Origin: Parapristionchus giblindavisi
Lineage: Eukaryota; Nematoda; Chromadorea; Rhabditida; Diplogasteridae
Direction of reading: 5' to 3'
Assembly (NCBI GenBank): GCA_943737045.1
Contig: CALSFV010000099.1
Span: 186,001-250,000 of the forward strand
DNA: 64,000 nucleotides
The notes under the pieces are model-generated. The model ran no database searches, was not told the DNA's origin, and was given only the letters and a program-made list of their open reading frames with translations. This document shows, in pieces, positions 22,312 to 35,446 of the stretch. The position numbers and the translations under genes are program-made. How positions within the stretch are numbered: the stretch's first letter is position 1; each line of letters opens with the position of its first letter.

Positions 22312-25300
22312 ATGAGAATTCAATTGGTCCTCACTACAATCCTCACTCTTCACTTGTAAGTGCTGTTATTGTTATGAAATACACTTGAATAAAGAATATC
22401 TTAATTTAATCAATCCGAATTTTCATTAAATAATTCAATCCATGACTTAATCAGCGTTTGAACTTTTGGTCGTTCAATATTTAAATCCCTAACGCATTTG
22501 ATAATTAAGATCTCATGCTTCAAAAGAAGAAGAAATTGCACGTGCTGCAATAGAGAAAGCAGTTAAAATAGTTGAAGAAGTAAATGAAAAAGTGGTTGAA
22601 ACTCTTCGAGATGTTCATACTCATGCACAAAAAGCTGAAGAAGAATCCATTGATAAACAAAGAATTGGAGATGTTATGCAGGTATGTAGTTCATTTTTGA
22701 TCTTTGATCTTTCTGAATAATGACTATGCTTGTGTAGATCATTGAGGGCGTACAGAACAGAATTATTGTTTTAAAATTTTTAGGAAGCAACCAAAATTCT
22801 GATCAATACTCACGGAGCTGACATCTTGAAAGGATTGAAGAATGTGGGTTATTTTGTATAATATTTGCTCTCAAAATAAATCTTCTATATCCATTTATCT
22901 ACCTGCGCGCCAATAGAATTGGAGCATTTCTAGTTTATTTTAGAGCTTTAAAAAATTAGTGCTAGAGTAGCGCTAAAAGCGGAGTCCTGAGAATACTTTC
23001 GTGATCAAACTGTGAAGCCTGAAACATGGAAAAGTGAAACGATCGTTATAGATTTAGACTTTCGCGGGACCTTTATCTTTAAATGGTTATTTGTTGCTGC
23101 GGCTAACTATTAAGACTGATTTATATATTTCAAGGTTGACGCCCGAGCTATTCTCAGAGAGATTTCACCCACGAGGACATTGAGAAAGAAACGACAATCC
23201 GATGATGTAAGCGTCGTGCTTTGTCTTTTTTCAAGACACTGTCAGTTTGCAAAAAAGAACTATCAGCATTGTCGATGACAATTAGAAGACACCCTAAGAT
23301 TATATTGAAATTAAATTTCAGTTCCCTTTCGAATTTGACAACGACTGCATCGATAAACCTGAATTCTGCAATCTTACGTTAGTTCATTTGGTATAATTTC
23401 TTAGCCGAACAATTCGTTACGAATCAAACATACATTATCTAACAATGAGCAATTATTCGCTAAATTTTCAGTTCTCCGTTCCGTCCCATCTCAGGATGGT
23501 GCAACAACGTTGATCAGCCTAATTTAGGAACTACATTGACCCCATTGAGAAGATTCATGAATGAACCAAAATACGATGATGGTGAGATTATTTATTTAAA
23601 TAAGATATATCAGCTTGTATATCAACGCTGGAATACCTTTTCAAACCTCCGGGAATATCATGTGTCGATCTATCACCGATAGCAAAAACATATGAATATA
23701 TCTGAAATTCTAAGATAATTGTTTTAAAGGTTTCGAATCAGTTCGTACAAGATCATTCACTGGTGGAGTATTGCCTTCTGCTCGAGTTGTATCAAATAGA
23801 ATATTCAATGTGGTTTGTTATGAAATCAATAATACAAACAGTTTGCGAGTCGAGAAAGTCTGCAAAGTTGTTATAATTTAACAACAATCGAATAAGAATA
23901 AAGCTAATCTTGCAAGGAAAGCAAATAGAAACTATATATCACAATATCTAGCATATTCATTTTATAAATATTTTGAAGGGAATCTCTAAGACGGATCCGA
24001 AATACAATCATTTCCTAATGCAATTCGGTCAATGGATTGCACATGATATCATATTTTCTCCTAATGCTGTCGGTATGTATTAAAGATTTTTAAACTATAA
24101 AAATTTAATATTTGATTTTTATCATGTAATCTTCTTGGTATTGTTGATATTATATGACACAGTTTGTTCAATTACTTATTAAGGCCCAAACAATATGGAA
24201 CTCGATTGCTCTTCTTGTTCTTCAGTTAATATAACTTCGAATTGTGCACCGATTCAGGTTTAAAATTCAGAAATTACCTAATAAAAATAAAATAAAAGGG
24301 TGATACGTATAGAATTACTTTTTGAAGTATATGATTAGATCATGCTCTAAAAAGAATTTTAATTAATTCTCCATCATGCTCTGAAAATCAGATTTTGAAA
24401 TAGGTCCCCGCTGATGATCCATATTTCCCTACAATGGCGGCAAATAGAAATCAACATTGCATTCGTCTTACACGTACAATAAACGGACAAGAAGGACTTG
24501 GACCCAGAGCTCCGCTAAATCAGGCAATCATTTAAAAACAAAAACGTAGTATATAGCATAAGAAGATATCCAAGCTTCGCCATAATGCAAACGTTTATCA
24601 GAATTCCTATTTCCTCGAATTTGTTGCCAATGAGATAACATAACTACACCACTAGAATCTTGATAGTGTCAAACTTTCACTCCTTGGCTATCATACCAAA
24701 TAATATTCAGAACTCTCATTTGTCACCAATCATTTAGTAACTAAAATCTAGTATATAGTATAATACAGAAAAGCTAGCGGTAAACTATAAAAGTAAAAGT
24801 ACAGTACATAATATTTATAAAACTCCTATTATATTATTATTGAGGATATCACAAATAATATTCAGAACTCTCATTTCCTGGATTTATCACCACTCTATGG
24901 ATCAACTGATTGTGTTTCTCGACAAATAAGAACACTCCAAAATGGACAAATGAAGATGTTCCGATCAAGAGGATTTATACTACCACCACAGGACAAAGAG
25001 GTCAGCAAGAATGCTAGCATACCACTGGTACCAGTACCACAATGGCATACCAGTGATTGACATTGGCACTCTAGTGATACTTGTTTAGGATGCCAACTGC
25101 CAGTCTCCAAGTTCCACTCCGTGCTTCCTGGCTGGAGACTCTCGTAACTCACTTCATCCTGGTTAGCTAGATTTTACTTTTGAACATTGATCTTTGATCT
25201 TTAATCTTTAACGTTTTAGGACTGATTCCACTTCACACTATCTACCTCAAGCAACACAATAAATGGGCGCAACAATTTGCACAGAAGAATCCAAATTGGG

Positions 25301-26994
25301 ATGATGAAAAGATATACCAGGTATTCATAAAAGTTCATTATAATGTTCATCATAATGCTGATTCAATTTAAAAGCTTCAACATGAAATTTAAAAATCATC
25401 TAATATTTGTTTTAAACAAAATACTTTGTTTATATATTATGTTTCTAGGAAACACGCCGTTTGATGATTGCAATGTATCAACGCCATGTATACACAGAAT
25501 ACTTGCCAAAAGTTATCGGAAATCAAATGATGGGCACTTTCCGACTTTTCACCGGCGCAACTGTATCAAGTAAGCATTATTTATCGAATATACTTACAAA
25601 TTAATTTGTTTTTAAATTAAGAAACGTACGAACCAACTACAAATCCGGCTATTTCTGCCGAATTTTGTTCGGGAGCATTCCGATTTGGTCATACACAAGT
25701 TCGTCAAGATATACCAAGAGTGGGAAATACTAATAGGTATTCATTCATTACCTTATATAATAATGGTTTGTTATGTGTACCGAGGTGCAGCTTAATTTAA
25801 AATAAAGTGAACTTATGAAATTTAAAATGAATATTTTATCAGAACACTTGGATCGGCGGTTGACCTTGGGGAGAACATATTCTACGCTGATTCACTTTAT
25901 GAACGACCAAATTCTGTTCTGGCAATGACACAAGGTTGCATTATTTATTTATTTATATTAATTTCTTCCTAGAGGTCGGAAAGATTAAGAATAATCACTT
26001 GATATTCTTTAAATTAATTCAGAAAGGATAATGATTTGTGTTATTTTCAGGAATGGTAAACTTTCCCTCACTCGCAACTGGACCTCCTGCATCTTTTGCT
26101 GTTAGAAATCAAATGTTTGAAATTCGTGGAAAACCTGGGAGTGGAGTAGATTTGATAGCTGTTAATATTCAACGAGCAAGAGAAATGGGAGTTCATCCTT
26201 ATACTGATGTCAGGTAAGAATATGTTATGCAATATTTAGTCATAAGTAAATATGGAATTGGCATGAATGAAATTATGAGCGTTGTATAAATTTTAATGGA
26301 AATATTTATACAGAAGACGAATCGATGGTAGATCAATCAATGAATTCAAAGATCTCAGCGGTTTAATCGATGATTCTAATATTGAACTTCTCAAGGTAGT
26401 CGATCAAAAGTATATAAAAGTATAAAATATTTGAACTTCAGAGAGTTTACACTAATGTCAATGATATTGATCTATTCGTTGGAGTAAATTTGGAAAAAGT
26501 TGTCGACCCAACCAGTCTGGTAGGCATTCAAATCAATACATATTAAAAATATGTATATTTGTTTTCAGCTTGGTTTGACTGGTTCACGAATTATCGGAGA
26601 ACAATTTAATGCACTGAAACGAGGCGATCGATTTTTCTTTGAAAACTCTGATAGTCCTAGACCTCTTACAAATGGTTTGTTTATTCAATCTATCAATATA
26701 TTTCCTCGTTCATCGATTGTATTTTAAAAAAAACTTTTTAGATGAATTAAATCTTCTGCGTTCGAATCGATTATCCACTCTGGTGTGTACGAATAATGAT
26801 GGAATGGATAGAGTTAATCCTGATATATTTGCTAATGGGTAAAGAAATTCAAAATTATATACTTCCCAAAAATGTTCAGTATTTCTTTAAAGATCAATTT
26901 CCGCCTAAAATCGGTATATATTATCAATTTTAGCAATCCAACCAGTACTTGTCCAGCACAGAGGGTAATGCGTCTCGATACTTATTTGAGATGA
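22312..26994 (+). CDS. Secreted animal haem peroxidase, 22 exons, 697 aa
   Basis: Exons: 22312-22355, 22510-22681, 22784-22843, 23135-23206, 23322-23377, 23472-23581, 23730-23812, 23979-24072, 24184-24257, 24404-24523, 24866-25000, 25104-25161, 25220-25320, 25449-25569, 25622-25736, 25843-25934, 26051-26213, 26314-26395, 26442-26519, 26569-26674, 26742-26838, 26934-26994. They sum to 2094 nt with every junction in frame and a TGA stop. Residues 1-15 form a signal peptide; 16-112 is a charged helical propeptide ending in RKKR, a furin-type site. The catalytic domain follows: FRPISGWCNN, distal His221 in QFGQWIAHD, Ca loop NSHFLDLSPLYG, catalytic Arg354 in AGDSR, IYQETRRLMIA, proximal His457 in FRFGHTQV, and VDLIAVNIQRARE. 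It should oxidise substrates with hydrogen peroxide in the secretory path or extracellular matrix. Oddities: Ala220 and Leu357 replace the Asp and Glu that ester-link haem in myeloperoxidase, and intron 10 uses a GC donor. It appears intact. Confidence 0.93.
24545..24890 (+). repeat. Degenerate triplication around the exon 11 acceptor
   Basis: The start of exon 11 (acceptor AG 24864-24865, then AACTCTCATTTCCTGGATTT) has two relatives upstream in intron 10. One, after AG 24709-24710, shares 23 bases including TAATATTCAG. A more diverged one follows TCAG at 24598-24601 (AATTCCTATTTCCTCGAATTT). GTATATAG(C/T)ATA at 24548 and 24750 is also duplicated. Both upstream copies would reach a stop within 8 to 13 codons if used. 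Confidence 0.7.
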
Positions 26995-27597
26995 AGAACA
27001 AGAAATTCGTGCCATTTTTGTTATGTACCGATTTCACCATATTTGTCATAATTATCCGGGAACCAATAAACAATTTGTTATAAAACAGCTATGTGGTTTG
27101 ACATATAATCTGGATACTGTAGCCAAAGATGAGAATATATTCCAAGAAGAGGAGACTTTTATCACACCTAGCATCACTAATCTTAATTACCTTTATTGCA
27201 CGTCTTCAGTATAAATTACAGTTTTTTAATGAGTATTAGTTTTGAGTACATAAACATACAGAGAGTTCGGTGTTCTGCTGACTTAATATGCACTATTTGT
27301 AATATAAACATGAGGAGTCCAACAGGTTCCCCCTTTGCATCGGATCCTGGAATTTTCCCGGGATCCCATCAATTCAATCGAGAGAAAAAACATTGATTTT
27401 TTTCATTTTCAATTTCCTTTCTTCTGAAAATTTATATGCTATTATATATTTCGATAAGAAACATTTTAATAATCCCATTACGTTTCCAGTGGATTCATGG
27501 TCCAGAGACATTTGTATGTTGTTGAAAAACAACAAAAAACATTTTTGCTGATGAAACTACGTGGCTACGGGTGAGTAGCCTCGATGCGATGGTAGAG
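26995..27597 (+). other. 3' UTR and flank of the peroxidase gene
   Basis: AT-rich 3' flank with a poly(A) signal at 27065. Nothing further was recognised before the satellite begins. Confidence 0.5.
27065..27070 (+). terminator. Poly(A) signal of the peroxidase gene
   Basis: AATAAA 71 bases after the stop codon, a plausible distance for a short nematode-type 3' UTR. Confidence 0.6.
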
Positions 27598-29076
27598 TCT
27601 TTCTGGTATATCTCATCCTCTTTCTGGTATATCTCATCCTCTTTCTGGTATATCTCATCCTCTTTCTGGTATATCTCATCCTCTTTCTGGTATATCTCAT
27701 CCTCTTTCTGGTATATCTCATCCTCTTTCTGGTATATCTCATCCTCTTTCTGGTATATCTCATCCTCTTTCTGGTATATCTCATCCTCTTTCTGGTATAT
27801 CTCATCCTCTTTCTGGTATATCTCATCCTCTTTCTGGTATATCTCATCCTCTTTCTGGTATATCTCATCCTCTTTCTGGTATATCTCATCCTCTTTCTGG
27901 TATATCTCATCCTCTTTCTGGTATATCTCATCCTCTTTCTGGTATATCTCATCCTCTTTCTGGTAAATCTCATCCTCTTTCTGGTATATCTCATCCTCTT
28001 TCTGGTATATCTCATCCTCTTTCTGGTATATCTCATCCTCTTTCTGGTATATCTCATCCTCTTTCTGGTATATCTCATCCTCTTTCTGGTATATCTCATC
28101 CTCTTTCTGGTATATCTCATCCTCTTTCTGGTATATCTCATCCTCTTTCTGGTATATCTCATCCTCTTTCTGGTATATCTCATCCTCTTTCTGGTATATC
28201 TCATCCTCTTTCTGGTATATCTCATCCTCTTTCTGGTATATCTCATCCTCTTTCTGGTATATCTCATCCTCTTTTTGGTATATCTCATCCTCTTTCTGGT
28301 ATATCTCATCCTCTTTCTGGTATATCTCATCCTCTTTCTGTTATATCTCATCCTCTTTCTGTTTTATCTCATCCTCTTTCTGGTATATCTCATCCTCTTT
28401 CTGTTATATCTCATCCTCTTTCTGTTATGTCTCATCCTCTTTCTGGTATATCTCATCCTCTATTTCTGGTATATCTCATCCTCTTTCTGGTATATCTCAT
28501 CCTCTTTCTGGTATATCTCATCCTCTTTCTGGTATATCTCATACTCTTTCTGGTATATCTCATCCTCTTTCTGGTATATCTCATCCTCTTTCTGGTATAT
28601 CTTATCCCCTTTCTGGTATATCTCATCCTCTTTCTGGTATATCTCATCCTCTTTCTGGTATATCTCATCCGCTTTCTGGTATATCTCATCCTCTTTCTGG
28701 TATATCTCATCCTCTTTCTGGTATATCTCATCCTCTTTCTGGTATATCTCATCCTCTTTCTGGTATATCTCATCCTCTTTCTGGTATATCTCATCCTCTT
28801 TCTGGTATATCTCATCCTCTTTCTGGTATATCTCATACTCTTTCTGGTATATCTCATCCTCTTTCTGGTATATCTCATCCTCTTTCTGGTATATCTCATC
28901 CTCTTTCTGGTATATCTCATCCTCTTTCTGGTATATCTCATCCTCTTTCTGGTATATCTCATCCGCTTTCTGGTATATCTCATCCTCTTTCTGTTTTATC
29001 TCATCCTCTTTCTGGTATATCTCATCCTCTTTCTGGTATATCTCATCCTCTTTCTGGTATATCTCATCCTCTTTCT
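27598..29076 (-). repeat. 21-bp satellite, inverted block (about 70 units)
   Basis: Tandem 21-bp units in which the minus strand carries the core GATGAGATATACCAG followed by AAAGAG. The first 650 bp are almost invariant. Variants (CTGTTATATC, CTGTTTTATC, CTTTTTGG) and a 2-bp insertion near 28460 cluster in the middle. Open frames arise because 21 is a multiple of three. Confidence 0.97.
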
Positions 29077-29489
29077 ATAATATAAAATAAAGTCGATTGG
29101 GTAGCTTTTAGCTGTACAAAGAATAATTTCCTTTCCGTTCATTCATTGGAATCGATGAAAATAGAGAAAGTTTTGTGATTTTCCTCGAATAACTCGAAAA
29201 TGGGTTGTCATAGCTATTCGATCATGAGAGAACTTTTTATTCATCTTTACGAGTGCATCGTTTTGCTTTTTTTGAAATAGTCGATTGGACCATTTTGAAG
29301 GCAGATACGATCGAAATACTGTTGAGGCGGAAAAAATGACTAAGTCCCGTGTACTCTATTAAACGGTATTGGGGGGCCAGAGATACGGTAAATGAACAAC
29401 ATAAGGACTTCGTACGCCATGTGACAACTTATATTCTTTTCCTAGTGGCAGACCGGGCCGTTTTTGCTACACTTTTACAGGAGACCCGT
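29077..29489. other. Unique DNA between the opposed satellite blocks
   Basis: 413 bp of non-repetitive sequence separating the minus-strand block from the plus-strand block. No gene, tRNA or transposon recognised. It would be the loop if the two blocks paired. Confidence 0.6.
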
Positions 29490-31870
29490 GATATACCAGA
29501 AAGAGGATGAGATATACCAGAAAGAGGATGAGATATACCAGAAAGAGGATGAGATATACCAGAAAGAGGATGAGATATACCAGAAAGAGGATGAGATATA
29601 CCAGAAAGAGGATGAGATATACCAGAAAGAGAATGAGATATACCAGAAAGAGGATGAGATATACCAGAAAGAGGATGAGATATACCAGAAAGAGGATGAG
29701 ATATACCAGAAAGAGGATGAGATATACCAGAAAGAGGATGAGATATACCAGAAAGAGGATGAGATATACCAGAAAGAGGATGAGATATACCAGAAAGAGG
29801 ATGAGATATACCAGAAAGAGGATGAGATATACCAGAAAGAGGATGAGATATACCAGAAAGAGGATGAGATATACCGAGATATAACAGATAGAGGATGAGA
29901 TATAACAGAAAGAGGATGAGATATACCAGAAAGAGGATGAGATATACCAGAAAGAGGATGAGATATACCAGAAAGAGGATGAGATATACCAGAAAGAGGA
30001 TGAGATATACCAGAAAGAGGATGAGATATACCAGAAAGAGGATGAGATATACCAGAAAGAGGATGAGATATACCAGAAAGAGGATGAGATATACCAGAAA
30101 GAGGATGAGATATACCAGAAAGAGGATGAGATATACCAGAAAGAGGATGAGATATACCAGAAAGAGGATGAGATATACCAGAAAGAGGATGAGATATACC
30201 AGAAAGGGGATGAGATATACCAGAAAGGGGATGAGATATACCAGGAAGAGGATGAGATATACCAGAAAGAGGATGAGATATACCAGAAAGAGGATGAGAA
30301 ATACCAGAAAGAGGATGAGATATACCAGAAAGAGGATGAGATATACCAGAAAGGGGATGAGATATACCAGAAAGGGGATGAGATATACCAGAAAGAGGAT
30401 GAGATATACCAGAAAGAGGATGAGATATATCAGAAAGAGGATGAGATATACCAGAAAGAGGATGAGATATACCAGAAAGAGGATGAGATATACCAGAAAG
30501 AGGATGAGATATACCAGAAAGAGGATGAGGTATACCAGAAAGAGGATGAGATATACCAGAAAGAGGATGAGATATACCAGAAAGAGGATGAGATATACCA
30601 GAAAGAGGATGAGATATACCAGAAAGACGATGAGATATACCAGAAAGAGGATGAGATATACCAGAAAGAGGATGAGATATACCAGAAAGAGGATGAGATA
30701 TACCAGAAAGAGGATGAGATATACCAGAAAGAGGATGAGATATACCAGAAAGAGGATGAGATATACCAGAAAGACGATGAGATATACCAGAAAGAGGATG
30801 AGATATACCAGAAAGAGGATGAGATATACCAGAAAGGGGATGAGATATACCAGAAAGAGGACGAGATATACCAGAAAGAGGATGAGATATACCAGAAAGA
30901 GGATGAGATATACCAGAAAGAGGATGAGATGTACCAGAAAGAGGATGAGATATACCAGAAAGAGGATGAGATATACCAGAAAGAGGATGAGATATACCAG
31001 AAAGAGGATGAGAAATACCAGAAAGAGGATGAGATATACCAGAAAGAGGATGAGATATACCAGAAAGGGGATGAGATATACCAGAAAGGGGATGAGATAT
31101 ACCAGAAAGAGGATGAGATATACCAGAAAGACGATGAGCTATACCAGAAAGAGGATGAGATATACCAGAAAGAGGATGATATATACCAGAAAGAGGATGA
31201 TATATACCAGAAAGAGGATGAGATATACCAGAAAGAGGATGAGATATACCAGAAAGAGGATGAGATATACCAGAAAGAGGATGAGATATACCAGAAAGAG
31301 GATGAGATATACCAGAAAGAGGATGAGATATACCAGAAAGAGGATGAGATATACCAGAAAGAGGATGAGATATACCAGAAAGACGATGAGATATACCAGA
31401 AAGAGGATGAGATATACCAGAAAGAGGATGAGATATACCAGAAAGAGGATGAGATGTACCAGAAAGAGGATGAGATATACCAGAAAGAGGATGAGATATA
31501 CCAGAAAGAGGATGAGATATACCAGAAAGAGGATGAGATATACCAGAAAGAGGATGAGATATACCAGAAAGGGGATGAGATATACCAGAAAGGGGATGAG
31601 ATATACCAGAAAGGGGATGAGATATACCAGAAAGAGGATGAGATATACCAGAAAGAGGATGAGATATACCAGAAAGAGGATGAGATGTACCAGAAAGAGG
31701 ATGAGATATAACAGAAAGGGGATGAGATATACCAGAAAGGGGATGAGATATACCAGAAAGAGGATGAGATATACCAGAAAGAGGATGAGATATACCAGAA
31801 AGAGGATGAGATATACCAGAAAGAGGATGAGATATACCAGAAAGGGGATGAGATATACCAGAAAGGGGAT

Positions 31871-32123
31871 TGCGGTGTTACATTTCGAAACGGGTGACGT
31901 GTCCGTCAACTTCAATTTTGAAGTGTGGTGGGTCTCGAGTGGAAAACCCTGATAAACAATTGGAATACGGTAAGAAGTTACCGTAACCATCGATCAATAT
32001 GTGTTGACTACCGTAACTTTTTACAGTAATTTCATGACCCATCAGGGTTTTCCACTCGAGACACAAAACACTCCGAAATTGAAGTTGACGGACACGTCAC
32101 CCGTTTCGAAATGTAACACCGCA
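31871..32123. mobile_element. Palindromic spacer, copy 1 (described in full)
   Basis: 253 bp, beginning TGCGGTGTTACATTTCG and ending with the complement. The first 48 bp are a perfect inverted repeat of the last 48. Similarity continues to about 83 bp (sharing CTCGAGTGGAAAACCCTGAT), and the centre has weaker symmetry around TTACCGTAAC and GTTACGGTA. It is preceded by GGGGAT and followed by GATGAG, so GAT is duplicated. This fits a small fold-back DNA transposon with a 3-bp target duplication; no coding capacity. Followed by a type A satellite block (ATATAACAG in unit four). Confidence 0.85.
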
Positions 32124-33321
32124 GATGAGATATACCAGAAAGAGGATGAGATATACCAGAAAGGGGATGAGATATACCAGAAAGAGGATGAGATATAACA
32201 GAAAGAGGATGAGATATACCAGAAAGAGGATGAGATATACCAGAAAGAGGATGAGATATACCAGAAAGAGGATGAGATATACCAGAAAGAGGATGAGATA
32301 TACCAGAAAGAGGATGAGATATACCAGAAAGAGGATGAGATATACCATAAAGAGGATGTGATATACCAGAAAGAGGATGAGATATACCAGAAAGAGGATG
32401 AAATATACCAGAAAGAGGATGAGATATACCAGAAAGAGGATGAGATATACCAGAAAGAGGATGAGAAATACCAGAAAGAGGATGAGATATACCAGAAAGA
32501 GGATGAGATATACCAGAAAGGGGATGAGATATACCAGAAAGGGGATGAGATATACCAGAAAGAGGATGAGATATACCAGAAAGACGATGAGCTATACCAG
32601 AAAGAGGATGAGATATACCAGAAAGAGGATGATATATACCAGAAAGAGGATGATATATACCAGAAAGAGGATGAGATATACCAGAAAGAGGATGAGATAT
32701 ACCAGAAAGAGGATGAGATATACCAGAAAGAGGATGAGATATACCAGAAAGAGGATGAGATATACCAGAAAGAGGATGAGATATACCAGAAAGAGGATGA
32801 GATATACCAGAAAGAGGATGAGATATACCAGAAAGACGATGAGATATACCAGAAAGAGGATGAGATATACCAGAAAGAGGATGAGATATACCAGAAAGAG
32901 GATGAGATGTACCAGAAAGAGGATGAGATATACCAGAAAGAGGATGAGATATACCAGAAAGAGGATGAGATATACCAGAAAGAGGATGAGATATACCAGA
33001 AAGAGGATGAGATATACCAGAAAGGGGATGAGATATACCAGAAAGGGGATGAGATATACCAGAAAGGGGATGAGATATACCAGAAAGAGGATGAGATATA
33101 CCAGAAAGAGGATGAGATATACCAGAAAGAGGATGAGATGTACCAGAGAGGATGAGATATAACAGAAAGGGGATGAGATATACCAGAAAGGGGATGAGAT
33201 ATACCAGAAAGAGGATGAGATATACCAGAAAGAGGATGAGATATACCAGAAAGAGGATGAGATATACCAGAAAGAGGATGAGATATACCAGAAAGGGGAT
33301 GAGATATACCAGAAAGGGGAT

Positions 33322-33574
33322 TGCGGTGTTACATTTCGAAACGGGTGACGTGTCCGTCAACTTCAATTTTGAAGTGTGGTGGGTCTCGAGTGGAAAACCC
33401 TGATAAACAATTGGAATACGGTAAGAAGTTACCGTAACCATCGATCAATATGTGTTGACTACCGTAACTTTTTACAGTAATTTCATGACCCATCAGGGTT
33501 TTCCACTCGAGACACAAAACACTCCGAAATTGAAGTTGACGGACACGTCACCCGTTTCGAAATGTAACACCGCA
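33322..33574. mobile_element. Palindromic spacer, copy 2
   Basis: 1451 bp after copy 1; followed by a type A block, then the 1872-bp block that recurs after copy 5. Confidence 0.85.
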
Positions 33575-35446
33575 GATGAGATATACCAGAAAGAGGATGA
33601 GATATACCAGAAAGGGGATGAGATATACCAGAAAGAGGATGAGATATAACAGAAAGAGGATGAGATATACCAGAAAGAGGATGAGATATACCAGAAAGAG
33701 GATGAGATATACCAGAAAGAGGATGAGATATACCAGAAAGAGGATGAGATATACCAGAAAGAGGATGAGATATACCAGAAAGAGGATGAGATATACCATA
33801 AAGAGGATGTGATATACCAGAAAGAGGATGAGATATACCAGAAAGAGGATGAAATATACCAGAAAGAGGATGAGATATACCAGAAAGAGGATGAGATATA
33901 CCAGAAAGGTTATGAGATATACCAGAAAGAGGATGAGATATACCAGAAAGAGGATGAGATATACCAGATAGGGGATGAGATATACCAGAAAGGGGATGAG
34001 ATATACCAGAAAGAGGAAGAGATATACCAGAAAGGGGATGAGATATACCAGAAAGGGGATGAGATATACCAGAAAGAGGAAGAGATATACCAGAAAGGGG
34101 ATGAGATATACCAGAAAGAGGATGAGATATACCAGAAAGAGGATGAGATATTCCAGAAAGAGGATGAGATATACCAGAAAGAGGATGAGATATACCAGAA
34201 AGAGGATGAGATATACCAGAAAGGGGATGAGATATACCAGAAAGGGGATGAGATATACCAGAAAGAGGATGAGATATACCAGAAAGAGGATGAGATATAC
34301 CAGAAAGAGGATGAGATATGCCAGAAAGAGGATGAGATATAAAAGAAAGAGGATGAGATATACCAGACAGAGGATGAGATATACCAGAAAGAGGATGAGA
34401 TATACCAGAAAGAGGATGAGATATACCAGAAAGAGGATGAGATATACCAGAAAGAGGATGAGATATACCAGAAAGGGGATGAGATATACCAGAAAGGGGA
34501 TGAGATATACCAGGAAGAGGATGAGATATACCAGAAAGAGGATGAGATATACCAGAAAGAGGATGAGATATACCAGAAAGAGGATGAGATATACCAGAAA
34601 GAGGATGAGATATACCAGAAAGAGGATGAGATATACCAGAAAGAGGATGAGATATACCAGAAAGAGGATGAGATATACCAGAAAGAGGATGAGATATACC
34701 AGAAAGGGGATGAGATATACCAGAAAGGGGATGAGATATACCAGGAAGAGGATGAGATATACCAGAAAGAGGATGAGATATACCAGAAAGAGGATGAGAT
34801 ATACCAGAAAGAGGATGAGATATACCAGAAAGAGGATGAGATATACCAGAAAGAGGATGAGATATACCAGAAAGAGGATGAGATATACCAGAAAGAGGAT
34901 GAGATATACCAGAAAGAGGATGAGGTATACCAGAAAGAGGATGAGATATACCAGAAAGAGGATGAGATATACCAGAAAGAGGATGAGATATACCAGAAAG
35001 AGGATGAGATATACCAGAAAGACGATGAGATATACCAGAAAGAGGATGAGATATACCAGAAAGAGGATGAGATATACCAGAAAGAGGATGAGATATACCA
35101 GAAAGAGGATGAGATATACCAGAAAGAGGATGAGATATACCAGAAAGAGGATGAGATGTACCAGAAAGAGGATGAGATATACCAGAAAGGGGATGAGATA
35201 TACCAGAAAGGGGATGAGATATACCAGAAAGGGGATGAGATATACCAGAAAGAGGATGAGATGTACCAGAAAGAGGATGAGATATAACAGAAAGGGGATG
35301 AGATATACCAGAAAGGGGATGAGATATACCAGAAAGAGGATGAGATATACCAGAAAGAGGATGAGATATACCAGAAAGAGGATGAGATATACCAGAAAGA
35401 GGATGAGATATACCAGAAAGGGGATGAGATATACCAGAAAGGGGAT

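Noticed and set aside
24895..25152. 85-codon frame on the minus strand
   Set aside because: It overlaps peroxidase exons 11 and 12 in antisense; those exons are supported by motifs and frame.
22312..26994. Peroxidase as a pseudogene
   Set aside because: All 21 junctions keep frame, there is no internal stop, and the catalytic histidines, Arg and Ca loop are present. The unusual GC donor and two substituted haem-ester residues do not by themselves show loss of function.
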